DNA of 40,312 bases. Origin: Nitrososphaeraceae archaeon (GTDB taxonomy: Archaea > Thermoproteota > Nitrososphaeria > Nitrososphaerales > Nitrososphaeraceae). Positions 1 through 9,353 of this stretch are shown piece by piece (the stretch's first letter is position 1; each line of letters begins with the position of its first letter). Position numbers and translations under genes: made by a program. The stretch spans positions 1 through 40,312 of the forward strand of contig QCWD01000008.1 in the NCBI GenBank assembly GCA_013114725.1, given 5' to 3'. The notes beneath the pieces were generated by a model, which was given only the letters and a program-made list of their open reading frames with translations, ran no database searches and was not told the origin of the DNA.

Positions 1-110
1 GGTTTTATCAATGTCTTCCAAGAATATTGCACAACAGAATAAATTTATAAATAAACGTTCCGGATTTATCAGAAAAAGACTTAATATACTTTTCTGACAT
101 TTCAGACATA

Positions 111-500
111 GTGAGTAGTGATAATCATGCATGGTCTGTTTCAAGAATACCCATACAACTGGAATTTGATAAAAACTTTGTAATTAATGGTGAGATCATA
201 AGATTTTATGCACCTATAACCATATCAAAACTTTTGAAAATTATGCCAATTCAAAACAAAGTTCACCAAAATATTGATAGATTCGTCTATATTGAAACAA
301 GTTTAATTGTTGGTAGTGAAAAACCGCGTTCAAATTTTTTAAAAGGAGATATTGCGTTTCTTCCTGCAAACAACTCGGTTTGTGTCTTCCTAAAGGATGT
401 AAAATATAGTTCAATGATTTTAATAGGAAAAATAACCGATAAAGAGAAGTTAGACGGGGTTTTGAAAACAGATTCGTTGAGGATAAGTTTGGTTAAATAG
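111..500 (+). CDS. Cyclophilin-like (TM1367/DUF369-type) fold protein
   Basis: A 129-residue protein that resembles the small cyclophilin-like fold family seen in many archaea and bacteria. The family hallmark is a G-D-x-A-(Y/F)-x-P segment followed by a short hydrophobic strand. Here it reads GDIAFLPANNSVCVFL from residue 79. An earlier stretch at about residues 34-47 matches the family's pattern of a threonine or isoleucine helix followed by MP. No catalytic proline-isomerase residues can be assigned and the biochemical role of the family is unclear. The start is a GTG; a TATA-like element (ttaatata, near 84-91) lies about 25 bases upstream, consistent with a leaderless transcript. It converges on the S25e gene with only 3 bases between stop codons. 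Family call is moderately secure; function is not. Confidence 0.72.
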   Translation: MSSDNHAWSVSRIPIQLEFDKNFVINGEIIRFYAPITISKLLKIMPIQNKVHQNIDRFVYIETSLIVGSEKPRSNFLKGDIAFLPANNSVCVFLKDVKYSSMILIGKITDKEKLDGVLKTDSLRISLVK

Positions 501-503
501 ATT

Positions 504-818
504 TTATTTATTTAATGTATATATCCGGTGTCCGCTGTATCCGCCAACCAATTTAACGGTTCCTTTAGATTCCAATGATTTAATAAAACTATTAGCAACT
601 GAAATCTTTATTCCCATTATTTTGGCAATATTTTGAATGGTAATTGATTTCATTCCTTGAAGGGTTTTTAGTCCAGAATTTTCGTCAATTAATACGGATA
701 CTTTTGTCTTTTGTAATGGTTTTGAAGATTTTTCTTCCTTCTTTTGTGGTTTTCCGTCAGATGCCTGTGATGAGTTTTTATCAGAGGAACTCATTGTTTT
801 CTTTTTTAAGCCGCCCAT
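504..818 (-). CDS. rps25e: Small ribosomal subunit protein S25e
   Basis: This is an archaeal and eukaryotic-type component of the small ribosomal subunit with no bacterial counterpart. The 104-residue product has a lysine- and serine-rich disordered N-terminus (about residues 1-40). A winged-helix core follows, with the family pattern ITIQNIAKIMGIKISVANSFIKSLESKG and a final strand with GGYSGHRIYT. The length is typical of thaumarchaeal homologues. The next ATG in frame, at MSSSDKN (residue 9), is an alternative start, but MGGLKKKT at the first ATG matches how this family begins. The gene stands alone between the cyclophilin-like gene (convergent) and the divergent DNA ligase, so its promoter probably lies in the 819-926 interval. 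Confidence 0.9.
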   Translation of the reverse strand: MGGLKKKTMSSSDKNSSQASDGKPQKKEEKSSKPLQKTKVSVLIDENSGLKTLQGMKSITIQNIAKIMGIKISVANSFIKSLESKGTVKLVGGYSGHRIYTLNK

Positions 819-894
819 AGCAACATTATTAATTAATATTCCAGTTTATAAATTAATGAACTTTCAGTTACGGAAAATCGTAGGAAAAACAAAG

Positions 895-907
895 TTTTAA
901 TAAATAT
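895..907 (+). promoter_or_regulatory. TATA-like promoter element of the DNA ligase gene
   Basis: The run ttttaataaatat is centred about 26 bases before the TTG start of the ligase gene. That spacing fits an archaeal TATA box driving a leaderless transcript and supports the TTG start. The site is read by eye and no transcript data are available. Confidence 0.5.
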
Positions 908-926
908 GCTTATCGTATGATTAAAG

Positions 927-2690
927 TTGGATTTTTCGATTCTCGTTGAAACATTTGAAAAGATGGAAAAAACCACGAGTAGATTAATGTTAACGGATTT
1001 TCTTGTGGATCTGTTTAAAAAAACTCCTGAAAATATCGTCCAACAGATGGTCTATTTGATTCAGGGAAAACTAGGACCCGATTTTATTGGTCTCGAGCTG
1101 GGAATTGCAGATAAAATGGTGATAAAAGCTATTGCAAATTCCTCAGGCCTGAAATTATCAGATATCAATAAAATCTTTTCAAAGACTGGTGATCTAGGAA
1201 AAACATCTGAAATCGCACTAGAAAATAAAACCCAGACCACACTCATTTCTGAAGACGTTTCCGTAGAGAGAGTATATGATATTTTTAACAAAATTTCTAG
1301 ATCCTCTGGAAAGGGATCTCAGATGACAAAAATTAGGTTGATAAGTAGTTTATTAAATGATTCTTTACCTAATGAAGGAAAATATATTGTTAAATTTTTG
1401 ATTGGAAATTTGAGGTTGGGCATAGCCGATTATTCATTAATGGATGCACTTGCAATTGCATTTACTGACAATAAGAGTAACAGAGCGGTCATAGAAAAAG
1501 CATATAATCAAATAAGTGACCTAGGAGAAGTGGCCAATAAACTATACAAAAATGGAATCAAAAGCCTAAATACTATCAGGATAGAACCGCTTAAACCAGT
1601 CAGGCCAATGCTTGCAGAAAGGGTATTAAATCCGAGGGAAGCACTTGAAAGAGGAAACAACCGTGTTGCTCTAGAATACAAACTTGATGGAGAACGGGCT
1701 CAGATTCACAAAAAAAAAGATCAAGTCAATTTATATTCTCGGAGTTTGGAAAACATTACATCTTATTATCCTGAATTAAAAAAGGAATTTGCTAATAAGA
1801 TAAAAAATAACAGTATAATTCTGGAAGGTGAAATAGTTCCTATCGGTGCAGAAAATAATCAGATAAAACCTTTTCAAGAATTGATGCATCGAAAAAGAAA
1901 ACATGATATAGAGAAAAATTTAGAAAAATATCCGGTATCTCTATTTTTATTTGATGTGCTTTATATCGATGGTGATGATGTCACAGATCAGTCTTATTTG
2001 AAAAGAAGAAAGATTTTAGAGAACAATTTGAGTAATATTGAGACACGAAAAATAAGGTTAATTCCAAATAAAATTGTTAGTCAGGAAAGGGAGATCACAG
2101 ATTACCTTGACACAGCCCTTAAAATTGGTGCTGAGGGATTAATGGTTAAACAGACTGAAAGTGTGTACCGTGCAGGTGCCAGAGAATATGCATGGATGAA
2201 ATTAAAAAAAGAGTATGATGCAGATCTGGTTGATACTCTTGATCTAGTTATTATTGGAGCATTATTTGGCAAAGGAAGAAGAACAGGCAAGTATGGTGCA
2301 TTACTTTTAGCCATATATGATAGCGATACAGATTCTTTTCCAAGTGTCTGTAAAGTTGGAACAGGATTTACCGATGAGGTTCTAGAAACAATATACAATG
2401 AACTCAAAAAACACATATTATCACATAAACATCCAAGAGTATCAGCAACACCGAACATGGATGTCTGGTTTGAACCCAAAATTGTTTTAGAAATAATAGG
2501 TTCTGAGATAACACTCAGCCCACTTCACCGTGCCGGATTAAACTCCATTAAGGAAGGGTATGGACTCGCCATTAGATTCCCAAAATTTACCGGAAAGATA
2601 AGATCAGATAAACTTCCAGAACAGTGTACGACTACAAGAGAGTTGGTTGAAATGTACCATGAACAAATAAAAAAAAGAGAAATCAGTTAA
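927..2690 (+). CDS. lig: ATP-dependent DNA ligase (archaeal Lig1 type)
   Basis: This enzyme seals nicks in duplex DNA during replication and repair by ATP-driven adenylation of a lysine. The 587-residue protein has the full archaeal layout. An N-terminal DNA-binding domain spans about 1-215, a nucleotidyltransferase core carries motif I KLDGER with the adenylated lysine at residue 252, and a C-terminal OB domain follows. Other motifs are visible: SRSLENIT, LEGEIV, LFLFDVLYIDG, EGLMVK and AWMKLKK. The start is TTG. No in-frame ATG lies nearby upstream, and a TATA-like run sits about 26 bases ahead. The length is within the usual archaeal range (about 560-610). A short gap separates it from the following winged-helix-like gene, so co-transcription is possible. 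Confidence 0.95.
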   Translation: MDFSILVETFEKMEKTTSRLMLTDFLVDLFKKTPENIVQQMVYLIQGKLGPDFIGLELGIADKMVIKAIANSSGLKLSDINKIFSKTGDLGKTSEIALENKTQTTLISEDVSVERVYDIFNKISRSSGKGSQMTKIRLISSLLNDSLPNEGKYIVKFLIGNLRLGIADYSLMDALAIAFTDNKSNRAVIEKAYNQISDLGEVANKLYKNGIKSLNTIRIEPLKPVRPMLAERVLNPREALERGNNRVALEYKLDGERAQIHKKKDQVNLYSRSLENITSYYPELKKEFANKIKNNSIILEGEIVPIGAENNQIKPFQELMHRKRKHDIEKNLEKYPVSLFLFDVLYIDGDDVTDQSYLKRRKILENNLSNIETRKIRLIPNKIVSQEREITDYLDTALKIGAEGLMVKQTESVYRAGAREYAWMKLKKEYDADLVDTLDLVIIGALFGKGRRTGKYGALLLAIYDSDTDSFPSVCKVGTGFTDEVLETIYNELKKHILSHKHPRVSATPNMDVWFEPKIVLEIIGSEITLSPLHRAGLNSIKEGYGLAIRFPKFTGKIRSDKLPEQCTTTRELVEMYHEQIKKREIS

Positions 2691-2733
2691 TAATTGAGAT
2701 TACAATGAATAAAAAGATAAATTTATAATAAAT

Positions 2734-3105
2734 TTGAATGAAATATTATTTATCTTGAACCATGGTGCAGAACCCATTACAGAACGAACAATCCTAACAA
2801 ATAAGATATTAAGAAATTTTCTTTATAAGACAACGATAGATGGTCTGTCAAATATTGAGATAAATCAAATCAAAATGTGGATTATACCTCAAAAAACAGA
2901 AAATGACGATTCTTATGAGATAAACAGCGGATACTATGAATCAATGATAAACCAAGTTTTAGATGAGTTGACTAATGCAGGGTATCTTCATTATAATTTT
3001 GGAGATGGTATCGAAGACAATGATGAAAAACTATTCTCATTGACAAAAGTAGGATTGGATTATGCAAGTAGAATAGATAATAAAAATAATTATTCTGAAG
3101 TTTAA
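2734..3105 (+). CDS. Conserved hypothetical protein, possibly winged-helix
   Basis: I do not recognise a named family for this 123-residue acidic protein. The pattern of two helices, then a helix (SMINQVLDELTNAGYLHYNF) and an acidic turn followed by LFSLTKVGLDYA, looks like a small winged-helix domain of the kind found in archaeal transcription regulators. A final hydrophilic tail follows. No cysteines or metal sites are present. The start is TTG at 2734; a nearby ATG at 2738 is out of frame. It follows the DNA ligase by 43 bases and precedes UPF0147 by 75 bases on the same strand. The DNA-binding idea is inferred from predicted secondary structure only. Confidence 0.6.
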   Translation: MNEILFILNHGAEPITERTILTNKILRNFLYKTTIDGLSNIEINQIKMWIIPQKTENDDSYEINSGYYESMINQVLDELTNAGYLHYNFGDGIEDNDEKLFSLTKVGLDYASRIDNKNNYSEV

Positions 3106-3180
3106 CCTGTTGGGGAACATTAAAATATCTTTACTCTTTTCAATCATTACTGTTTTAAAATTATTAAATGATGGTTATCT

Positions 3181-3468
3181 ATGACTCAAAAAAAAGAATT
3201 AAAGCGAAAAGAAAATCATGATAAACTGCTAAAAGCGTTGGCAACCTTGGAAAGCATCATGAAAATTGAGAACATGCCAAGAAATATTAGAAACCTCCTC
3301 AAAGAATCATATAATCTGTTAAAAGATGAAAAAAACGGTCTGGTCTCTGTACGTGCTGCAAACGCAATAAGTATGTTAGACTCGATTACACAAAATCCTC
3401 AGATGCAATCACATATAAGAACAATGATATGGCAACTAGTATCCATCTTAGAAGGTATTAGAGAGTAA
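3181..3468 (+). CDS. UPF0147 family protein
   Basis: This is a small all-helical archaeal protein of the UPF0147 family, whose function is unknown. The 95-residue sequence has a basic N-terminal helix, then the family-typical run LESIMKIENMPRNIRNLLKE. The conserved segment VSVRAANAISMLDSITQNP and a final helix ending in a tryptophan-containing turn come next. The length matches the family. The start is ATG, with a TATA-like run (tgttttaaaa, 3151-3160) about 25 bases ahead, so it probably has its own leaderless promoter. It lies next to a tiny zinc-ribbon ORF encoded on the other strand. Confidence 0.85.
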   Translation: MTQKKELKRKENHDKLLKALATLESIMKIENMPRNIRNLLKESYNLLKDEKNGLVSVRAANAISMLDSITQNPQMQSHIRTMIWQLVSILEGIRE

Positions 3469-3479
3469 GTAGAGATCCT

Positions 3480-3623
3480 TTAATAGGAAATGTTTTTCTT
3501 TGGTGGCTTGATTTGAGGTGGTAATTTTTCAAGTTTGTGAGTTGGATTGGCAAGATAGTGTCTTGATGCACCCTCACCGCTTAAAACGATATTGCAATTT
3601 ATGCATTTATATTTAATAGCCAT
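3480..3623 (-). CDS. Small CxxC zinc-ribbon-like protein (47 residues)
   Basis: A short open frame of 47 codons that begins with an ATG, giving MAIKYKCINCNIVLSGEG. It carries one CxxC pair (Cys7, Cys10) followed by a histidine (SRHYLANPTHK) and a proline- and lysine-rich tail (PPQIKPPKKN). One CxxC plus nearby histidines suggests half of a zinc ribbon, perhaps completed by dimerisation or by the histidines. Similar tiny zinc-binding proteins are common in Nitrososphaerota. It lies between UPF0147 and the aCPSF1 gene, and its stop is 11 bases from the end of UPF0147. The codon content looks coding, but the function is unknown and the short length limits confidence. Confidence 0.55.
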   Translation of the reverse strand: MAIKYKCINCNIVLSGEGASRHYLANPTHKLEKLPPQIKPPKKNISY

Positions 3624-3714
3624 ATTTCCTGTACTAATTGATATTAAAAACATACATGCCTAAAAATGCTACGCTTGAGATTTTAAATATAAATTTTTTT
3701 GAAAATGGTGGATA

Positions 3715-5877
3715 TTAATTTAGTTTAATTATTTCCCTACTATCTGGCACTGATGTTCTTATTTTGAGTTTATTGTAAATAGAACTTGCGGTCAATTCAG
3801 ATTTTGTTCTTTCACCATGATTCACCAATACTCTTCGTGGTTTTATCCTTGAAACAAAATTCATGATCTGGTTAAAATCACTATGTCCACTAAAACCATC
3901 CAATTTGAGGGTCTGAGACCTTATCGGGATCACACGAACTTTCCCGTTTTTATCCAACATGCTTACTTCGCTGGTTTTGCCGTCAAGAACCCTCCGTCCC
4001 AAAGTGCCGTTAATTTGATAGGAAACAAAAATTATTTTATTTCTATTATCTTGGGCTATATTCTTAAAATATTCTACAGACGGACCTCCTTCAAGCATAC
4101 CAGATGTTGCCATAATTATCGCTGGATTTTCATCGTTTAAAACATCCTGTCGCTGGCTAGACCCGTTTATCATTGTAAAATAATCTGACTGAAAAGGATT
4201 TACCCCTTGAGAAACAGAACGACGTACATCAGAACCAAGGTAATGGGCAAATGACATGTGGATTGCACTTGCTTCGGAGATCATACCTTCTACATATATT
4301 GGCGATTCTATAATTTTGCCACTCCTCATCTCTTTATCTATTACAAGCATAATTTCCTGAGCCCTACCAACTGCAGGAACTGGGATCAGAACCTTTCCTC
4401 CATCGGATAATGTTTTATTAACAGCCTGAGCGAATGTAGAATATACCAGTGATTGTTCTGGCATAATATCCTGAGGATTTCCGTAAGTGCTTTCGGTAAT
4501 AAGGGTTTCAACCCTCGGATAGTTAGTAACCGCGCTATCTAATAACTGTGTCCTTGCATATTTGTAGTCTCCAGAGTATAAAATATTGTGAGTTCCAGAA
4601 ATGTTCATGTGAACTGTTGCACTTCCCATTATGTGACCTGCATTACTGAGAGTAATTGTGGTATCCGGTGAAATATCGGTCGGTTTTCCATATGGAATTG
4701 TAATACAGTGTTTTATTACCTCATTTACATCACGTATTTCATATGGACAATATGTACCATTATTCTGAGCAATTTTTATCGAATCCATTTGCAATAAGGT
4801 CATTAAAGGTAATGTCGGTTCGGTACAATAGACAGGACCGTCGTAACCATATTTAAATAGAACAGGAAGAAAACCCTGATGATCAATGTGGGCGTGACTC
4901 AGTACTACCGCATCAAGGTCTTCTAGTGAAAAATTAAACCAGTCCAGTCGCGGATATGCGTTAAGATTAAAATTTTCACCGGGATTTATACCACAATCTA
5001 ACATGATTTTACTTTCCGGAGTAACTACAATAAAACATGACCTTCCAACCTGTTTGACACCTCCCAGACAGTAAAGCAACACCTCTTTATTTAATTGATA
5101 AGAGTCCGCGCCATTATGAAAATGAGTGGTAGTTTTCTGTTTTAGAACATTTGAATTTTGATTACTAGTATTTGTAGGAATACTATTTGACGTATATTTA
5201 TTCTTATTTTCTAAATTTACTGCACTGGTTTTAGCAATCAACGGCAAGCGAAAGATCCGGTTTCCCAAGTTTCTCAATAAAAGCGACCTTTCTTTTGAAG
5301 AGCTCTTTAGTACAGAATGTATGGTTTTGATACTGGTTGATGAAATATGAGGTGAACGCCGAGTATGGACTATCCATCCGCTAGTTTGTGCAATGTTTAT
5401 TATTAAATCAGTATCCAAGGATTCCGGTTTATTTACTTCAAGTATTACCTCACCTGTAGCATCATCACAGAAAATGGCTGTTATTGTTACCCCAGATGGT
5501 AACATTTTGGATATCATCGAACGTGTTTCATCTTCTGATAACCTAATAGAGGAATCCGTTCTGACTATAAATCGTTTTTTAAGCATTTTAGATAATGAAG
5601 ATAAATAATACGTCAAATCAGTTAATGAAAACTTTGGATTTTTGGTATAGAGTGCAATATTTGGACCTTCAAATCGTATATTGGTAATCTTGCTTTCAGA
5701 AGGTATAGAACTTAAAATAATCTTTTTGACTTTCTCTTCATTATCGACTGTGGGCACGTTATCTAATTTATCTGGAACGTGACTTTTAATTCGGATTGCA
5801 ATATTGTCGTTACTCAAACTTATCTCATTAAAACTACCAATGCTGCTATTTTCATCGATCAATCTTTTATTATTCAC
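3715..5877 (-). CDS. aCPSF1: aCPSF1/FttA: KH-domain metallo-beta-lactamase beta-CASP ribonuclease
   Basis: This is the archaeal homologue of the 73-kDa cleavage and polyadenylation factor. In archaea the family is known to cleave at U-rich 3' ends and act as a general transcription-termination factor. The 720-residue protein has two N-terminal KH-type RNA-binding domains (about 45-115 and 116-180). The metallo-beta-lactamase domain carries the zinc motif HAHIDHQG at residues 328-335, and further zinc ligands are visible in NAGHIMGSA. A beta-CASP domain and a C-terminal GFSGHSD and VNHGE complete it. Family members are usually about 630-650 residues. The excess here is an N/S/T-rich linker at about 218-262 between the KH part and the lactamase core. 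No close neighbour shares its strand. Confidence 0.93.
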   Translation of the reverse strand: MNNKRLIDENSSIGSFNEISLSNDNIAIRIKSHVPDKLDNVPTVDNEEKVKKIILSSIPSESKITNIRFEGPNIALYTKNPKFSLTDLTYYLSSLSKMLKKRFIVRTDSSIRLSEDETRSMISKMLPSGVTITAIFCDDATGEVILEVNKPESLDTDLIINIAQTSGWIVHTRRSPHISSTSIKTIHSVLKSSSKERSLLLRNLGNRIFRLPLIAKTSAVNLENKNKYTSNSIPTNTSNQNSNVLKQKTTTHFHNGADSYQLNKEVLLYCLGGVKQVGRSCFIVVTPESKIMLDCGINPGENFNLNAYPRLDWFNFSLEDLDAVVLSHAHIDHQGFLPVLFKYGYDGPVYCTEPTLPLMTLLQMDSIKIAQNNGTYCPYEIRDVNEVIKHCITIPYGKPTDISPDTTITLSNAGHIMGSATVHMNISGTHNILYSGDYKYARTQLLDSAVTNYPRVETLITESTYGNPQDIMPEQSLVYSTFAQAVNKTLSDGGKVLIPVPAVGRAQEIMLVIDKEMRSGKIIESPIYVEGMISEASAIHMSFAHYLGSDVRRSVSQGVNPFQSDYFTMINGSSQRQDVLNDENPAIIMATSGMLEGGPSVEYFKNIAQDNRNKIIFVSYQINGTLGRRVLDGKTSEVSMLDKNGKVRVIPIRSQTLKLDGFSGHSDFNQIMNFVSRIKPRRVLVNHGERTKSELTASSIYNKLKIRTSVPDSREIIKLN

Positions 5878-6006
5878 CGCAAATATTACTTTTCATTACT
5901 ATTATCATCTTCACAGTTACATCGAATCTTTAATATCAAAACAAACCTAATTTGATGTAACTTAATAATAATTTATGATTACAGATATTTATATTTTCTG
6001 TGACTA

Positions 6007-7224
6007 TCAAATCAATATCCAAGGTATAACCAGCGTGATTATTACCAGACCCACCATGAAATATGTAAGCAGATTTCCAGGATTTATCCTTCTTGATTTG
6101 AATTTGCTTTCTAATACCGAATTATACAGTTGTCCTCCATCTAAAGGACCTATTGGAAGTGCATTAAAAATGCCTACATTGAAGTTGATAAACCATAGCC
6201 AGAAAAACATATTTGCAAAAATTGGAAAACTGGATCCGAAAATGGGCGAATAGTATTTTTCGGCCATTATATCAGAGTAAGGAACCATGGGTGAAAGCGT
6301 AGGAGGCAGTAGTAATGCCAAGGGATTGTTAAAAAATGAATTTTTGTATGCATCTAGTACCAACTGTGGGTCTGGGGTTTGTGATGAGATAGAGATGCCG
6401 AAAATCCCTTTTCCCGGTTCTGCGCTTGAGGGTAGGGTAACTGCTTTGGAGGTTTCATTTTTATTCTTATCAACCCAGGTAATCGGAATGGTTTTTCCAA
6501 GATTAGATGTGGAAATATTTCTTAATTCTTCTGGTTTGTTAATACTGATACCATTTAGTGATGTGATAATAGATTCTTTTGTAATACCAATTTTTTCTGC
6601 GAGGGAATTTTGGTTAACATCTATAACAAGGATTCCAGATTTGAGAGGTTCGGTATTTGGTACAACGTTTAATGTAGAAATAACTGCAAATAGAAGGACT
6701 AGGGCAATTATAGATACAATCATGTTGTTCATTATCCCTGCAGTCAGGATAGAGCTCTTTTGTTTTAAATTTGTGCGCATTAATTCTTCCCGTCCTATAT
6801 TTACAAATGCTCCAATTGGAATAATTAACAGAAATACTACACCGGTTGAATCAACCTTTACGCCATGAACACGAGCTATAATCCCATGTCCTGCTTCATG
6901 AACAATCATAGTTATTATCAGTGCGGCCCAGCCGTATGTCCATGGCAAATACGGGTTAAGTCCGGGCAACAGGATATTTGCTTGAGGTCCAAGATCACGT
7001 ACACCTTCACGAGCAGAGAAATTAGAAAACATTACAATCATAGAACCTACAAAAAGGAAGATAGCAAGAATAGTTACGATAGGCATAAAATAAATATTTA
7101 AAGTTGCAAAGACCTTGGCAATTTTAGTCTTAGCCACCCTATCAAAAAACTTCAAGCCATATGGAGTATGTAAAAGCAATAAAGGAAATTTAAATTCAAA
7201 GCGAATTCCACTGTTTGTCAGCAA
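6007..7224 (-). CDS. Site-2 protease family (M50) membrane metalloprotease with PDZ domain
   Basis: This is an intramembrane zinc protease of the M50/S2P family, which cleaves membrane-bound regulators within the bilayer. The 405-residue protein has several hydrophobic segments. The zinc motif HEAGH is at residues 109-113 in a membrane helix, a PDZ-like domain spans about 195-265, and the second zinc-ligand motif NALPIGPLDGG has its aspartate at 362. C-terminal membrane helices follow. The start is TTG; an in-frame TAA lies 12 codons upstream and no ATG or GTG intervenes, so the N-terminus is constrained. The substrate is unknown. It is divergent from the DNA glycosylase gene, leaving about 100 bases for both promoters. 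Confidence 0.9.
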   Translation of the reverse strand: MLTNSGIRFEFKFPLLLLHTPYGLKFFDRVAKTKIAKVFATLNIYFMPIVTILAIFLFVGSMIVMFSNFSAREGVRDLGPQANILLPGLNPYLPWTYGWAALIITMIVHEAGHGIIARVHGVKVDSTGVVFLLIIPIGAFVNIGREELMRTNLKQKSSILTAGIMNNMIVSIIALVLLFAVISTLNVVPNTEPLKSGILVIDVNQNSLAEKIGITKESIITSLNGISINKPEELRNISTSNLGKTIPITWVDKNKNETSKAVTLPSSAEPGKGIFGISISSQTPDPQLVLDAYKNSFFNNPLALLLPPTLSPMVPYSDIMAEKYYSPIFGSSFPIFANMFFWLWFINFNVGIFNALPIGPLDGGQLYNSVLESKFKSRRINPGNLLTYFMVGLVIITLVIPWILI

Positions 7225-7332
7225 TATATTAACAAATGCGATATTACGATATTTAAATTAATCATATGAAACCAATGTCTTCAAAAGGCGAGAAAGAAAT
7301 TTATTAACACATACTGACATTTATAAAATTTA

Positions 7333-7974
7333 TTGAAAGTCGTGGAAAAAGAATTTTATGAAAATGATACTGATTTTGTTGCCAAAGAGTTAATCGGTAA
7401 GAAATTAACAAGAATTTTAGAATATGAAAATATAACGTATAAACTTGGAGGGATAATTGTAGAGACTGAAGCATACGGCCATGATGACGATTCTGCAAGT
7501 CATGCATATATCGGTATTTCGAATAGGAACAAAATCATGTTTGAAAAAACCGGCTGTGCATACATATATTTGATATATGGAAAACACTACTGTTTTAATG
7601 TTACTGCAAGAAATGAAAAGAAAAAAGCTGGAGCTGTATTGATAAGGGCACTATATCCAGAAAAAGGCATCGATATAATGTCCAAACTTCGGAACACTAC
7701 AGAACTGGAGAACTTAACATCAGGTCCATCAAAACTATCTCAGGCTCTTTGCATCAATAAAGACATCAATGGGATGGATTTAACGCAGAATAATACCATA
7801 TGGATAGAATACGGAATCAAGCCAGATGCAATAGGGTGTACATCAAGAATAGGAATTTCCCGTGCAAAAGAGGTTCCTTGGAGATTTGTTATGTTGGATA
7901 AAAATCAACAAAATTATTTATTAAATCCTTACGTTTCTAAAAGAAAAGATATTATAAAGATAATCGAAGATTAG
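7333..7974 (+). CDS. DNA-3-methyladenine glycosylase (AAG/Mpg family)
   Basis: This base-excision repair enzyme removes alkylated and deaminated purines. The 213-residue protein matches the AAG fold. The VETEAY motif has the catalytic glutamate at about residue 46 and the base-stacking tyrosine at 48. The conserved histidine of DDSASHAY is at 57, and CAYIYLIYGKHYCFNV corresponds to the intercalating tyrosine region. GAVLIRAL and GPSKLSQAL are also typical. The start is TTG, with a TATA-like tttatta about 27 bases upstream. Its 3' end overlaps the convergent glycosyltransferase gene by 23 bases. The length is normal for prokaryotic members. Confidence 0.92.
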   Translation: MKVVEKEFYENDTDFVAKELIGKKLTRILEYENITYKLGGIIVETEAYGHDDDSASHAYIGISNRNKIMFEKTGCAYIYLIYGKHYCFNVTARNEKKKAGAVLIRALYPEKGIDIMSKLRNTTELENLTSGPSKLSQALCINKDINGMDLTQNNTIWIEYGIKPDAIGCTSRIGISRAKEVPWRFVMLDKNQQNYLLNPYVSKRKDIIKIIED

Positions 7975-9163
7975 ATTTGAACATATTTATCATATAAACT
8001 CGATCTCTCCAATTAACCGACCCCTTTCTAATTGATTTAAACAATCCTGTTATGAAACCTGCGTTGATTACTAGTGCACCTATTGGAGCACAGAGGCCAT
8101 AAATTTGTTTTTGAAACAAAATGTATTTATTTTGAAAAAAAGTTATTGCCATTATGATTATTGAAGTGATAATATTTAATATCAAAAGAATGTCTGTAAG
8201 GGGATAGTAATTTTTATAATATGTCACAGACATTGTAAGGGACAGAAAAGGAAATAAAAGTAAGAAAAATACAGCAATTGTGACCAATACCGCATTAATT
8301 TTACTCTCATTGAACAAGGGAATTACTAATCTATGAATCCCATTCCACAATCCCCGCGCACTCCTTGCCCAGATAGCCTCAACAAAATCATCGCCATCTA
8401 ACATAAACATTTTAAATTTTTCTTCCTTGACTTTTCTACCCAAAGCGCCATCTTCGATTATTTCAGATTTAACACCCTCGTGTGTACCGACTTTTTCATA
8501 TATTTTTCTTGAAATTATGTAAAAACTCCCAAAAAAATATCCTACTTTTTTTTCTGGGTCGTTTACCCGTATTGGAGAAAAACGTGTAAACATGAATATC
8601 GAAAACAATGGTAACGTAATTTTTGTCATAATGTCATTGGATAATAATTTTGGCATGATTGTTAAGGCATCTAATTGATTTGATAAAAAATAATTTATTG
8701 CCAGTTCCAAAGTCATTGGCTTATGATATGTGTCTGCGTCAGTAAAAAATAGTATATTACCATCAGAGAGTTTATATCCATGAAAACATGCCCAATTTTT
8801 ACCGATCCAATCAAAAGGTCTGTTTGTCAAACTGATAATTTTTACCCTGCTATCATATTTACGAGATTCCATAATGTTCAAAGTACCATCAGTAGAATCA
8901 TCGTTAACAAGTATCAATTCAAAATTTGAATATGTCTGATTTAATAAACTGTCAATACATTTTTTAATGTATTTTTCTTCATTTCTAGCTGGTAAAATAA
9001 TACTTATCTTGGGATTGGATATATTATTTTTTATTGAATTTTTAAGTTGTGGGGTATTTCTATATGATTTAAACAACAAGGTAATAAGATACACCCATAC
9101 CAATAAAACTCCAATTGCTACAAATAACAAAAAAGTAAAAATGAAAAAATCAAAGGTTAACAT
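7952..9163 (-). CDS. Membrane-associated family 2 glycosyltransferase
   Basis: This enzyme transfers a sugar from a nucleotide donor to an unknown acceptor, probably at the inner face of the membrane. One N-terminal membrane helix (about residues 5-30) precedes a GT-A domain with the family start ISIILPARNEEKYIKKCIDSLL. The acidic NDDSTDGT loop and the donor- and metal-binding FFTDADT follow. Two or three C-terminal membrane helices (about residues 290-375) anchor it. The layout resembles hopene- or carotenoid-type glycosyltransferases, but the specificity cannot be read. The AT-rich region upstream of 9163 lacks another gene. It overlaps the end of the DNA glycosylase gene tail to tail. Confidence 0.85.
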   Translation of the reverse strand: MLTFDFFIFTFLLFVAIGVLLVWVYLITLLFKSYRNTPQLKNSIKNNISNPKISIILPARNEEKYIKKCIDSLLNQTYSNFELILVNDDSTDGTLNIMESRKYDSRVKIISLTNRPFDWIGKNWACFHGYKLSDGNILFFTDADTYHKPMTLELAINYFLSNQLDALTIMPKLLSNDIMTKITLPLFSIFMFTRFSPIRVNDPEKKVGYFFGSFYIISRKIYEKVGTHEGVKSEIIEDGALGRKVKEEKFKMFMLDGDDFVEAIWARSARGLWNGIHRLVIPLFNESKINAVLVTIAVFFLLLFPFLSLTMSVTYYKNYYPLTDILLILNIITSIIIMAITFFQNKYILFQKQIYGLCAPIGALVINAGFITGLFKSIRKGSVNWRDRVYMINMFKSNLRLSL

Positions 9164-9353
9164 AATTTTATAATCCAGACAATATTCATATAAGTTTTGA
9201 TTTTCAAATATTAACTAATAAAATAGTTTAATAAAAAAAAAGAAAATTTTTTCAGTATTGGGATTACATTCCATTTTTAATATCTTTTTACAAACAATTG
9301 TTGTTGCAGATAGGATAAACAATTACAAAAAATACTAATTTACGATTACGGGC

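Noticed and set aside
1-110. A 33-codon minus-strand frame starting MSEMSEKYIK at the left edge.
   Set aside because: It is short and without family features, and it overlaps the likely promoter of the cyclophilin-like gene.
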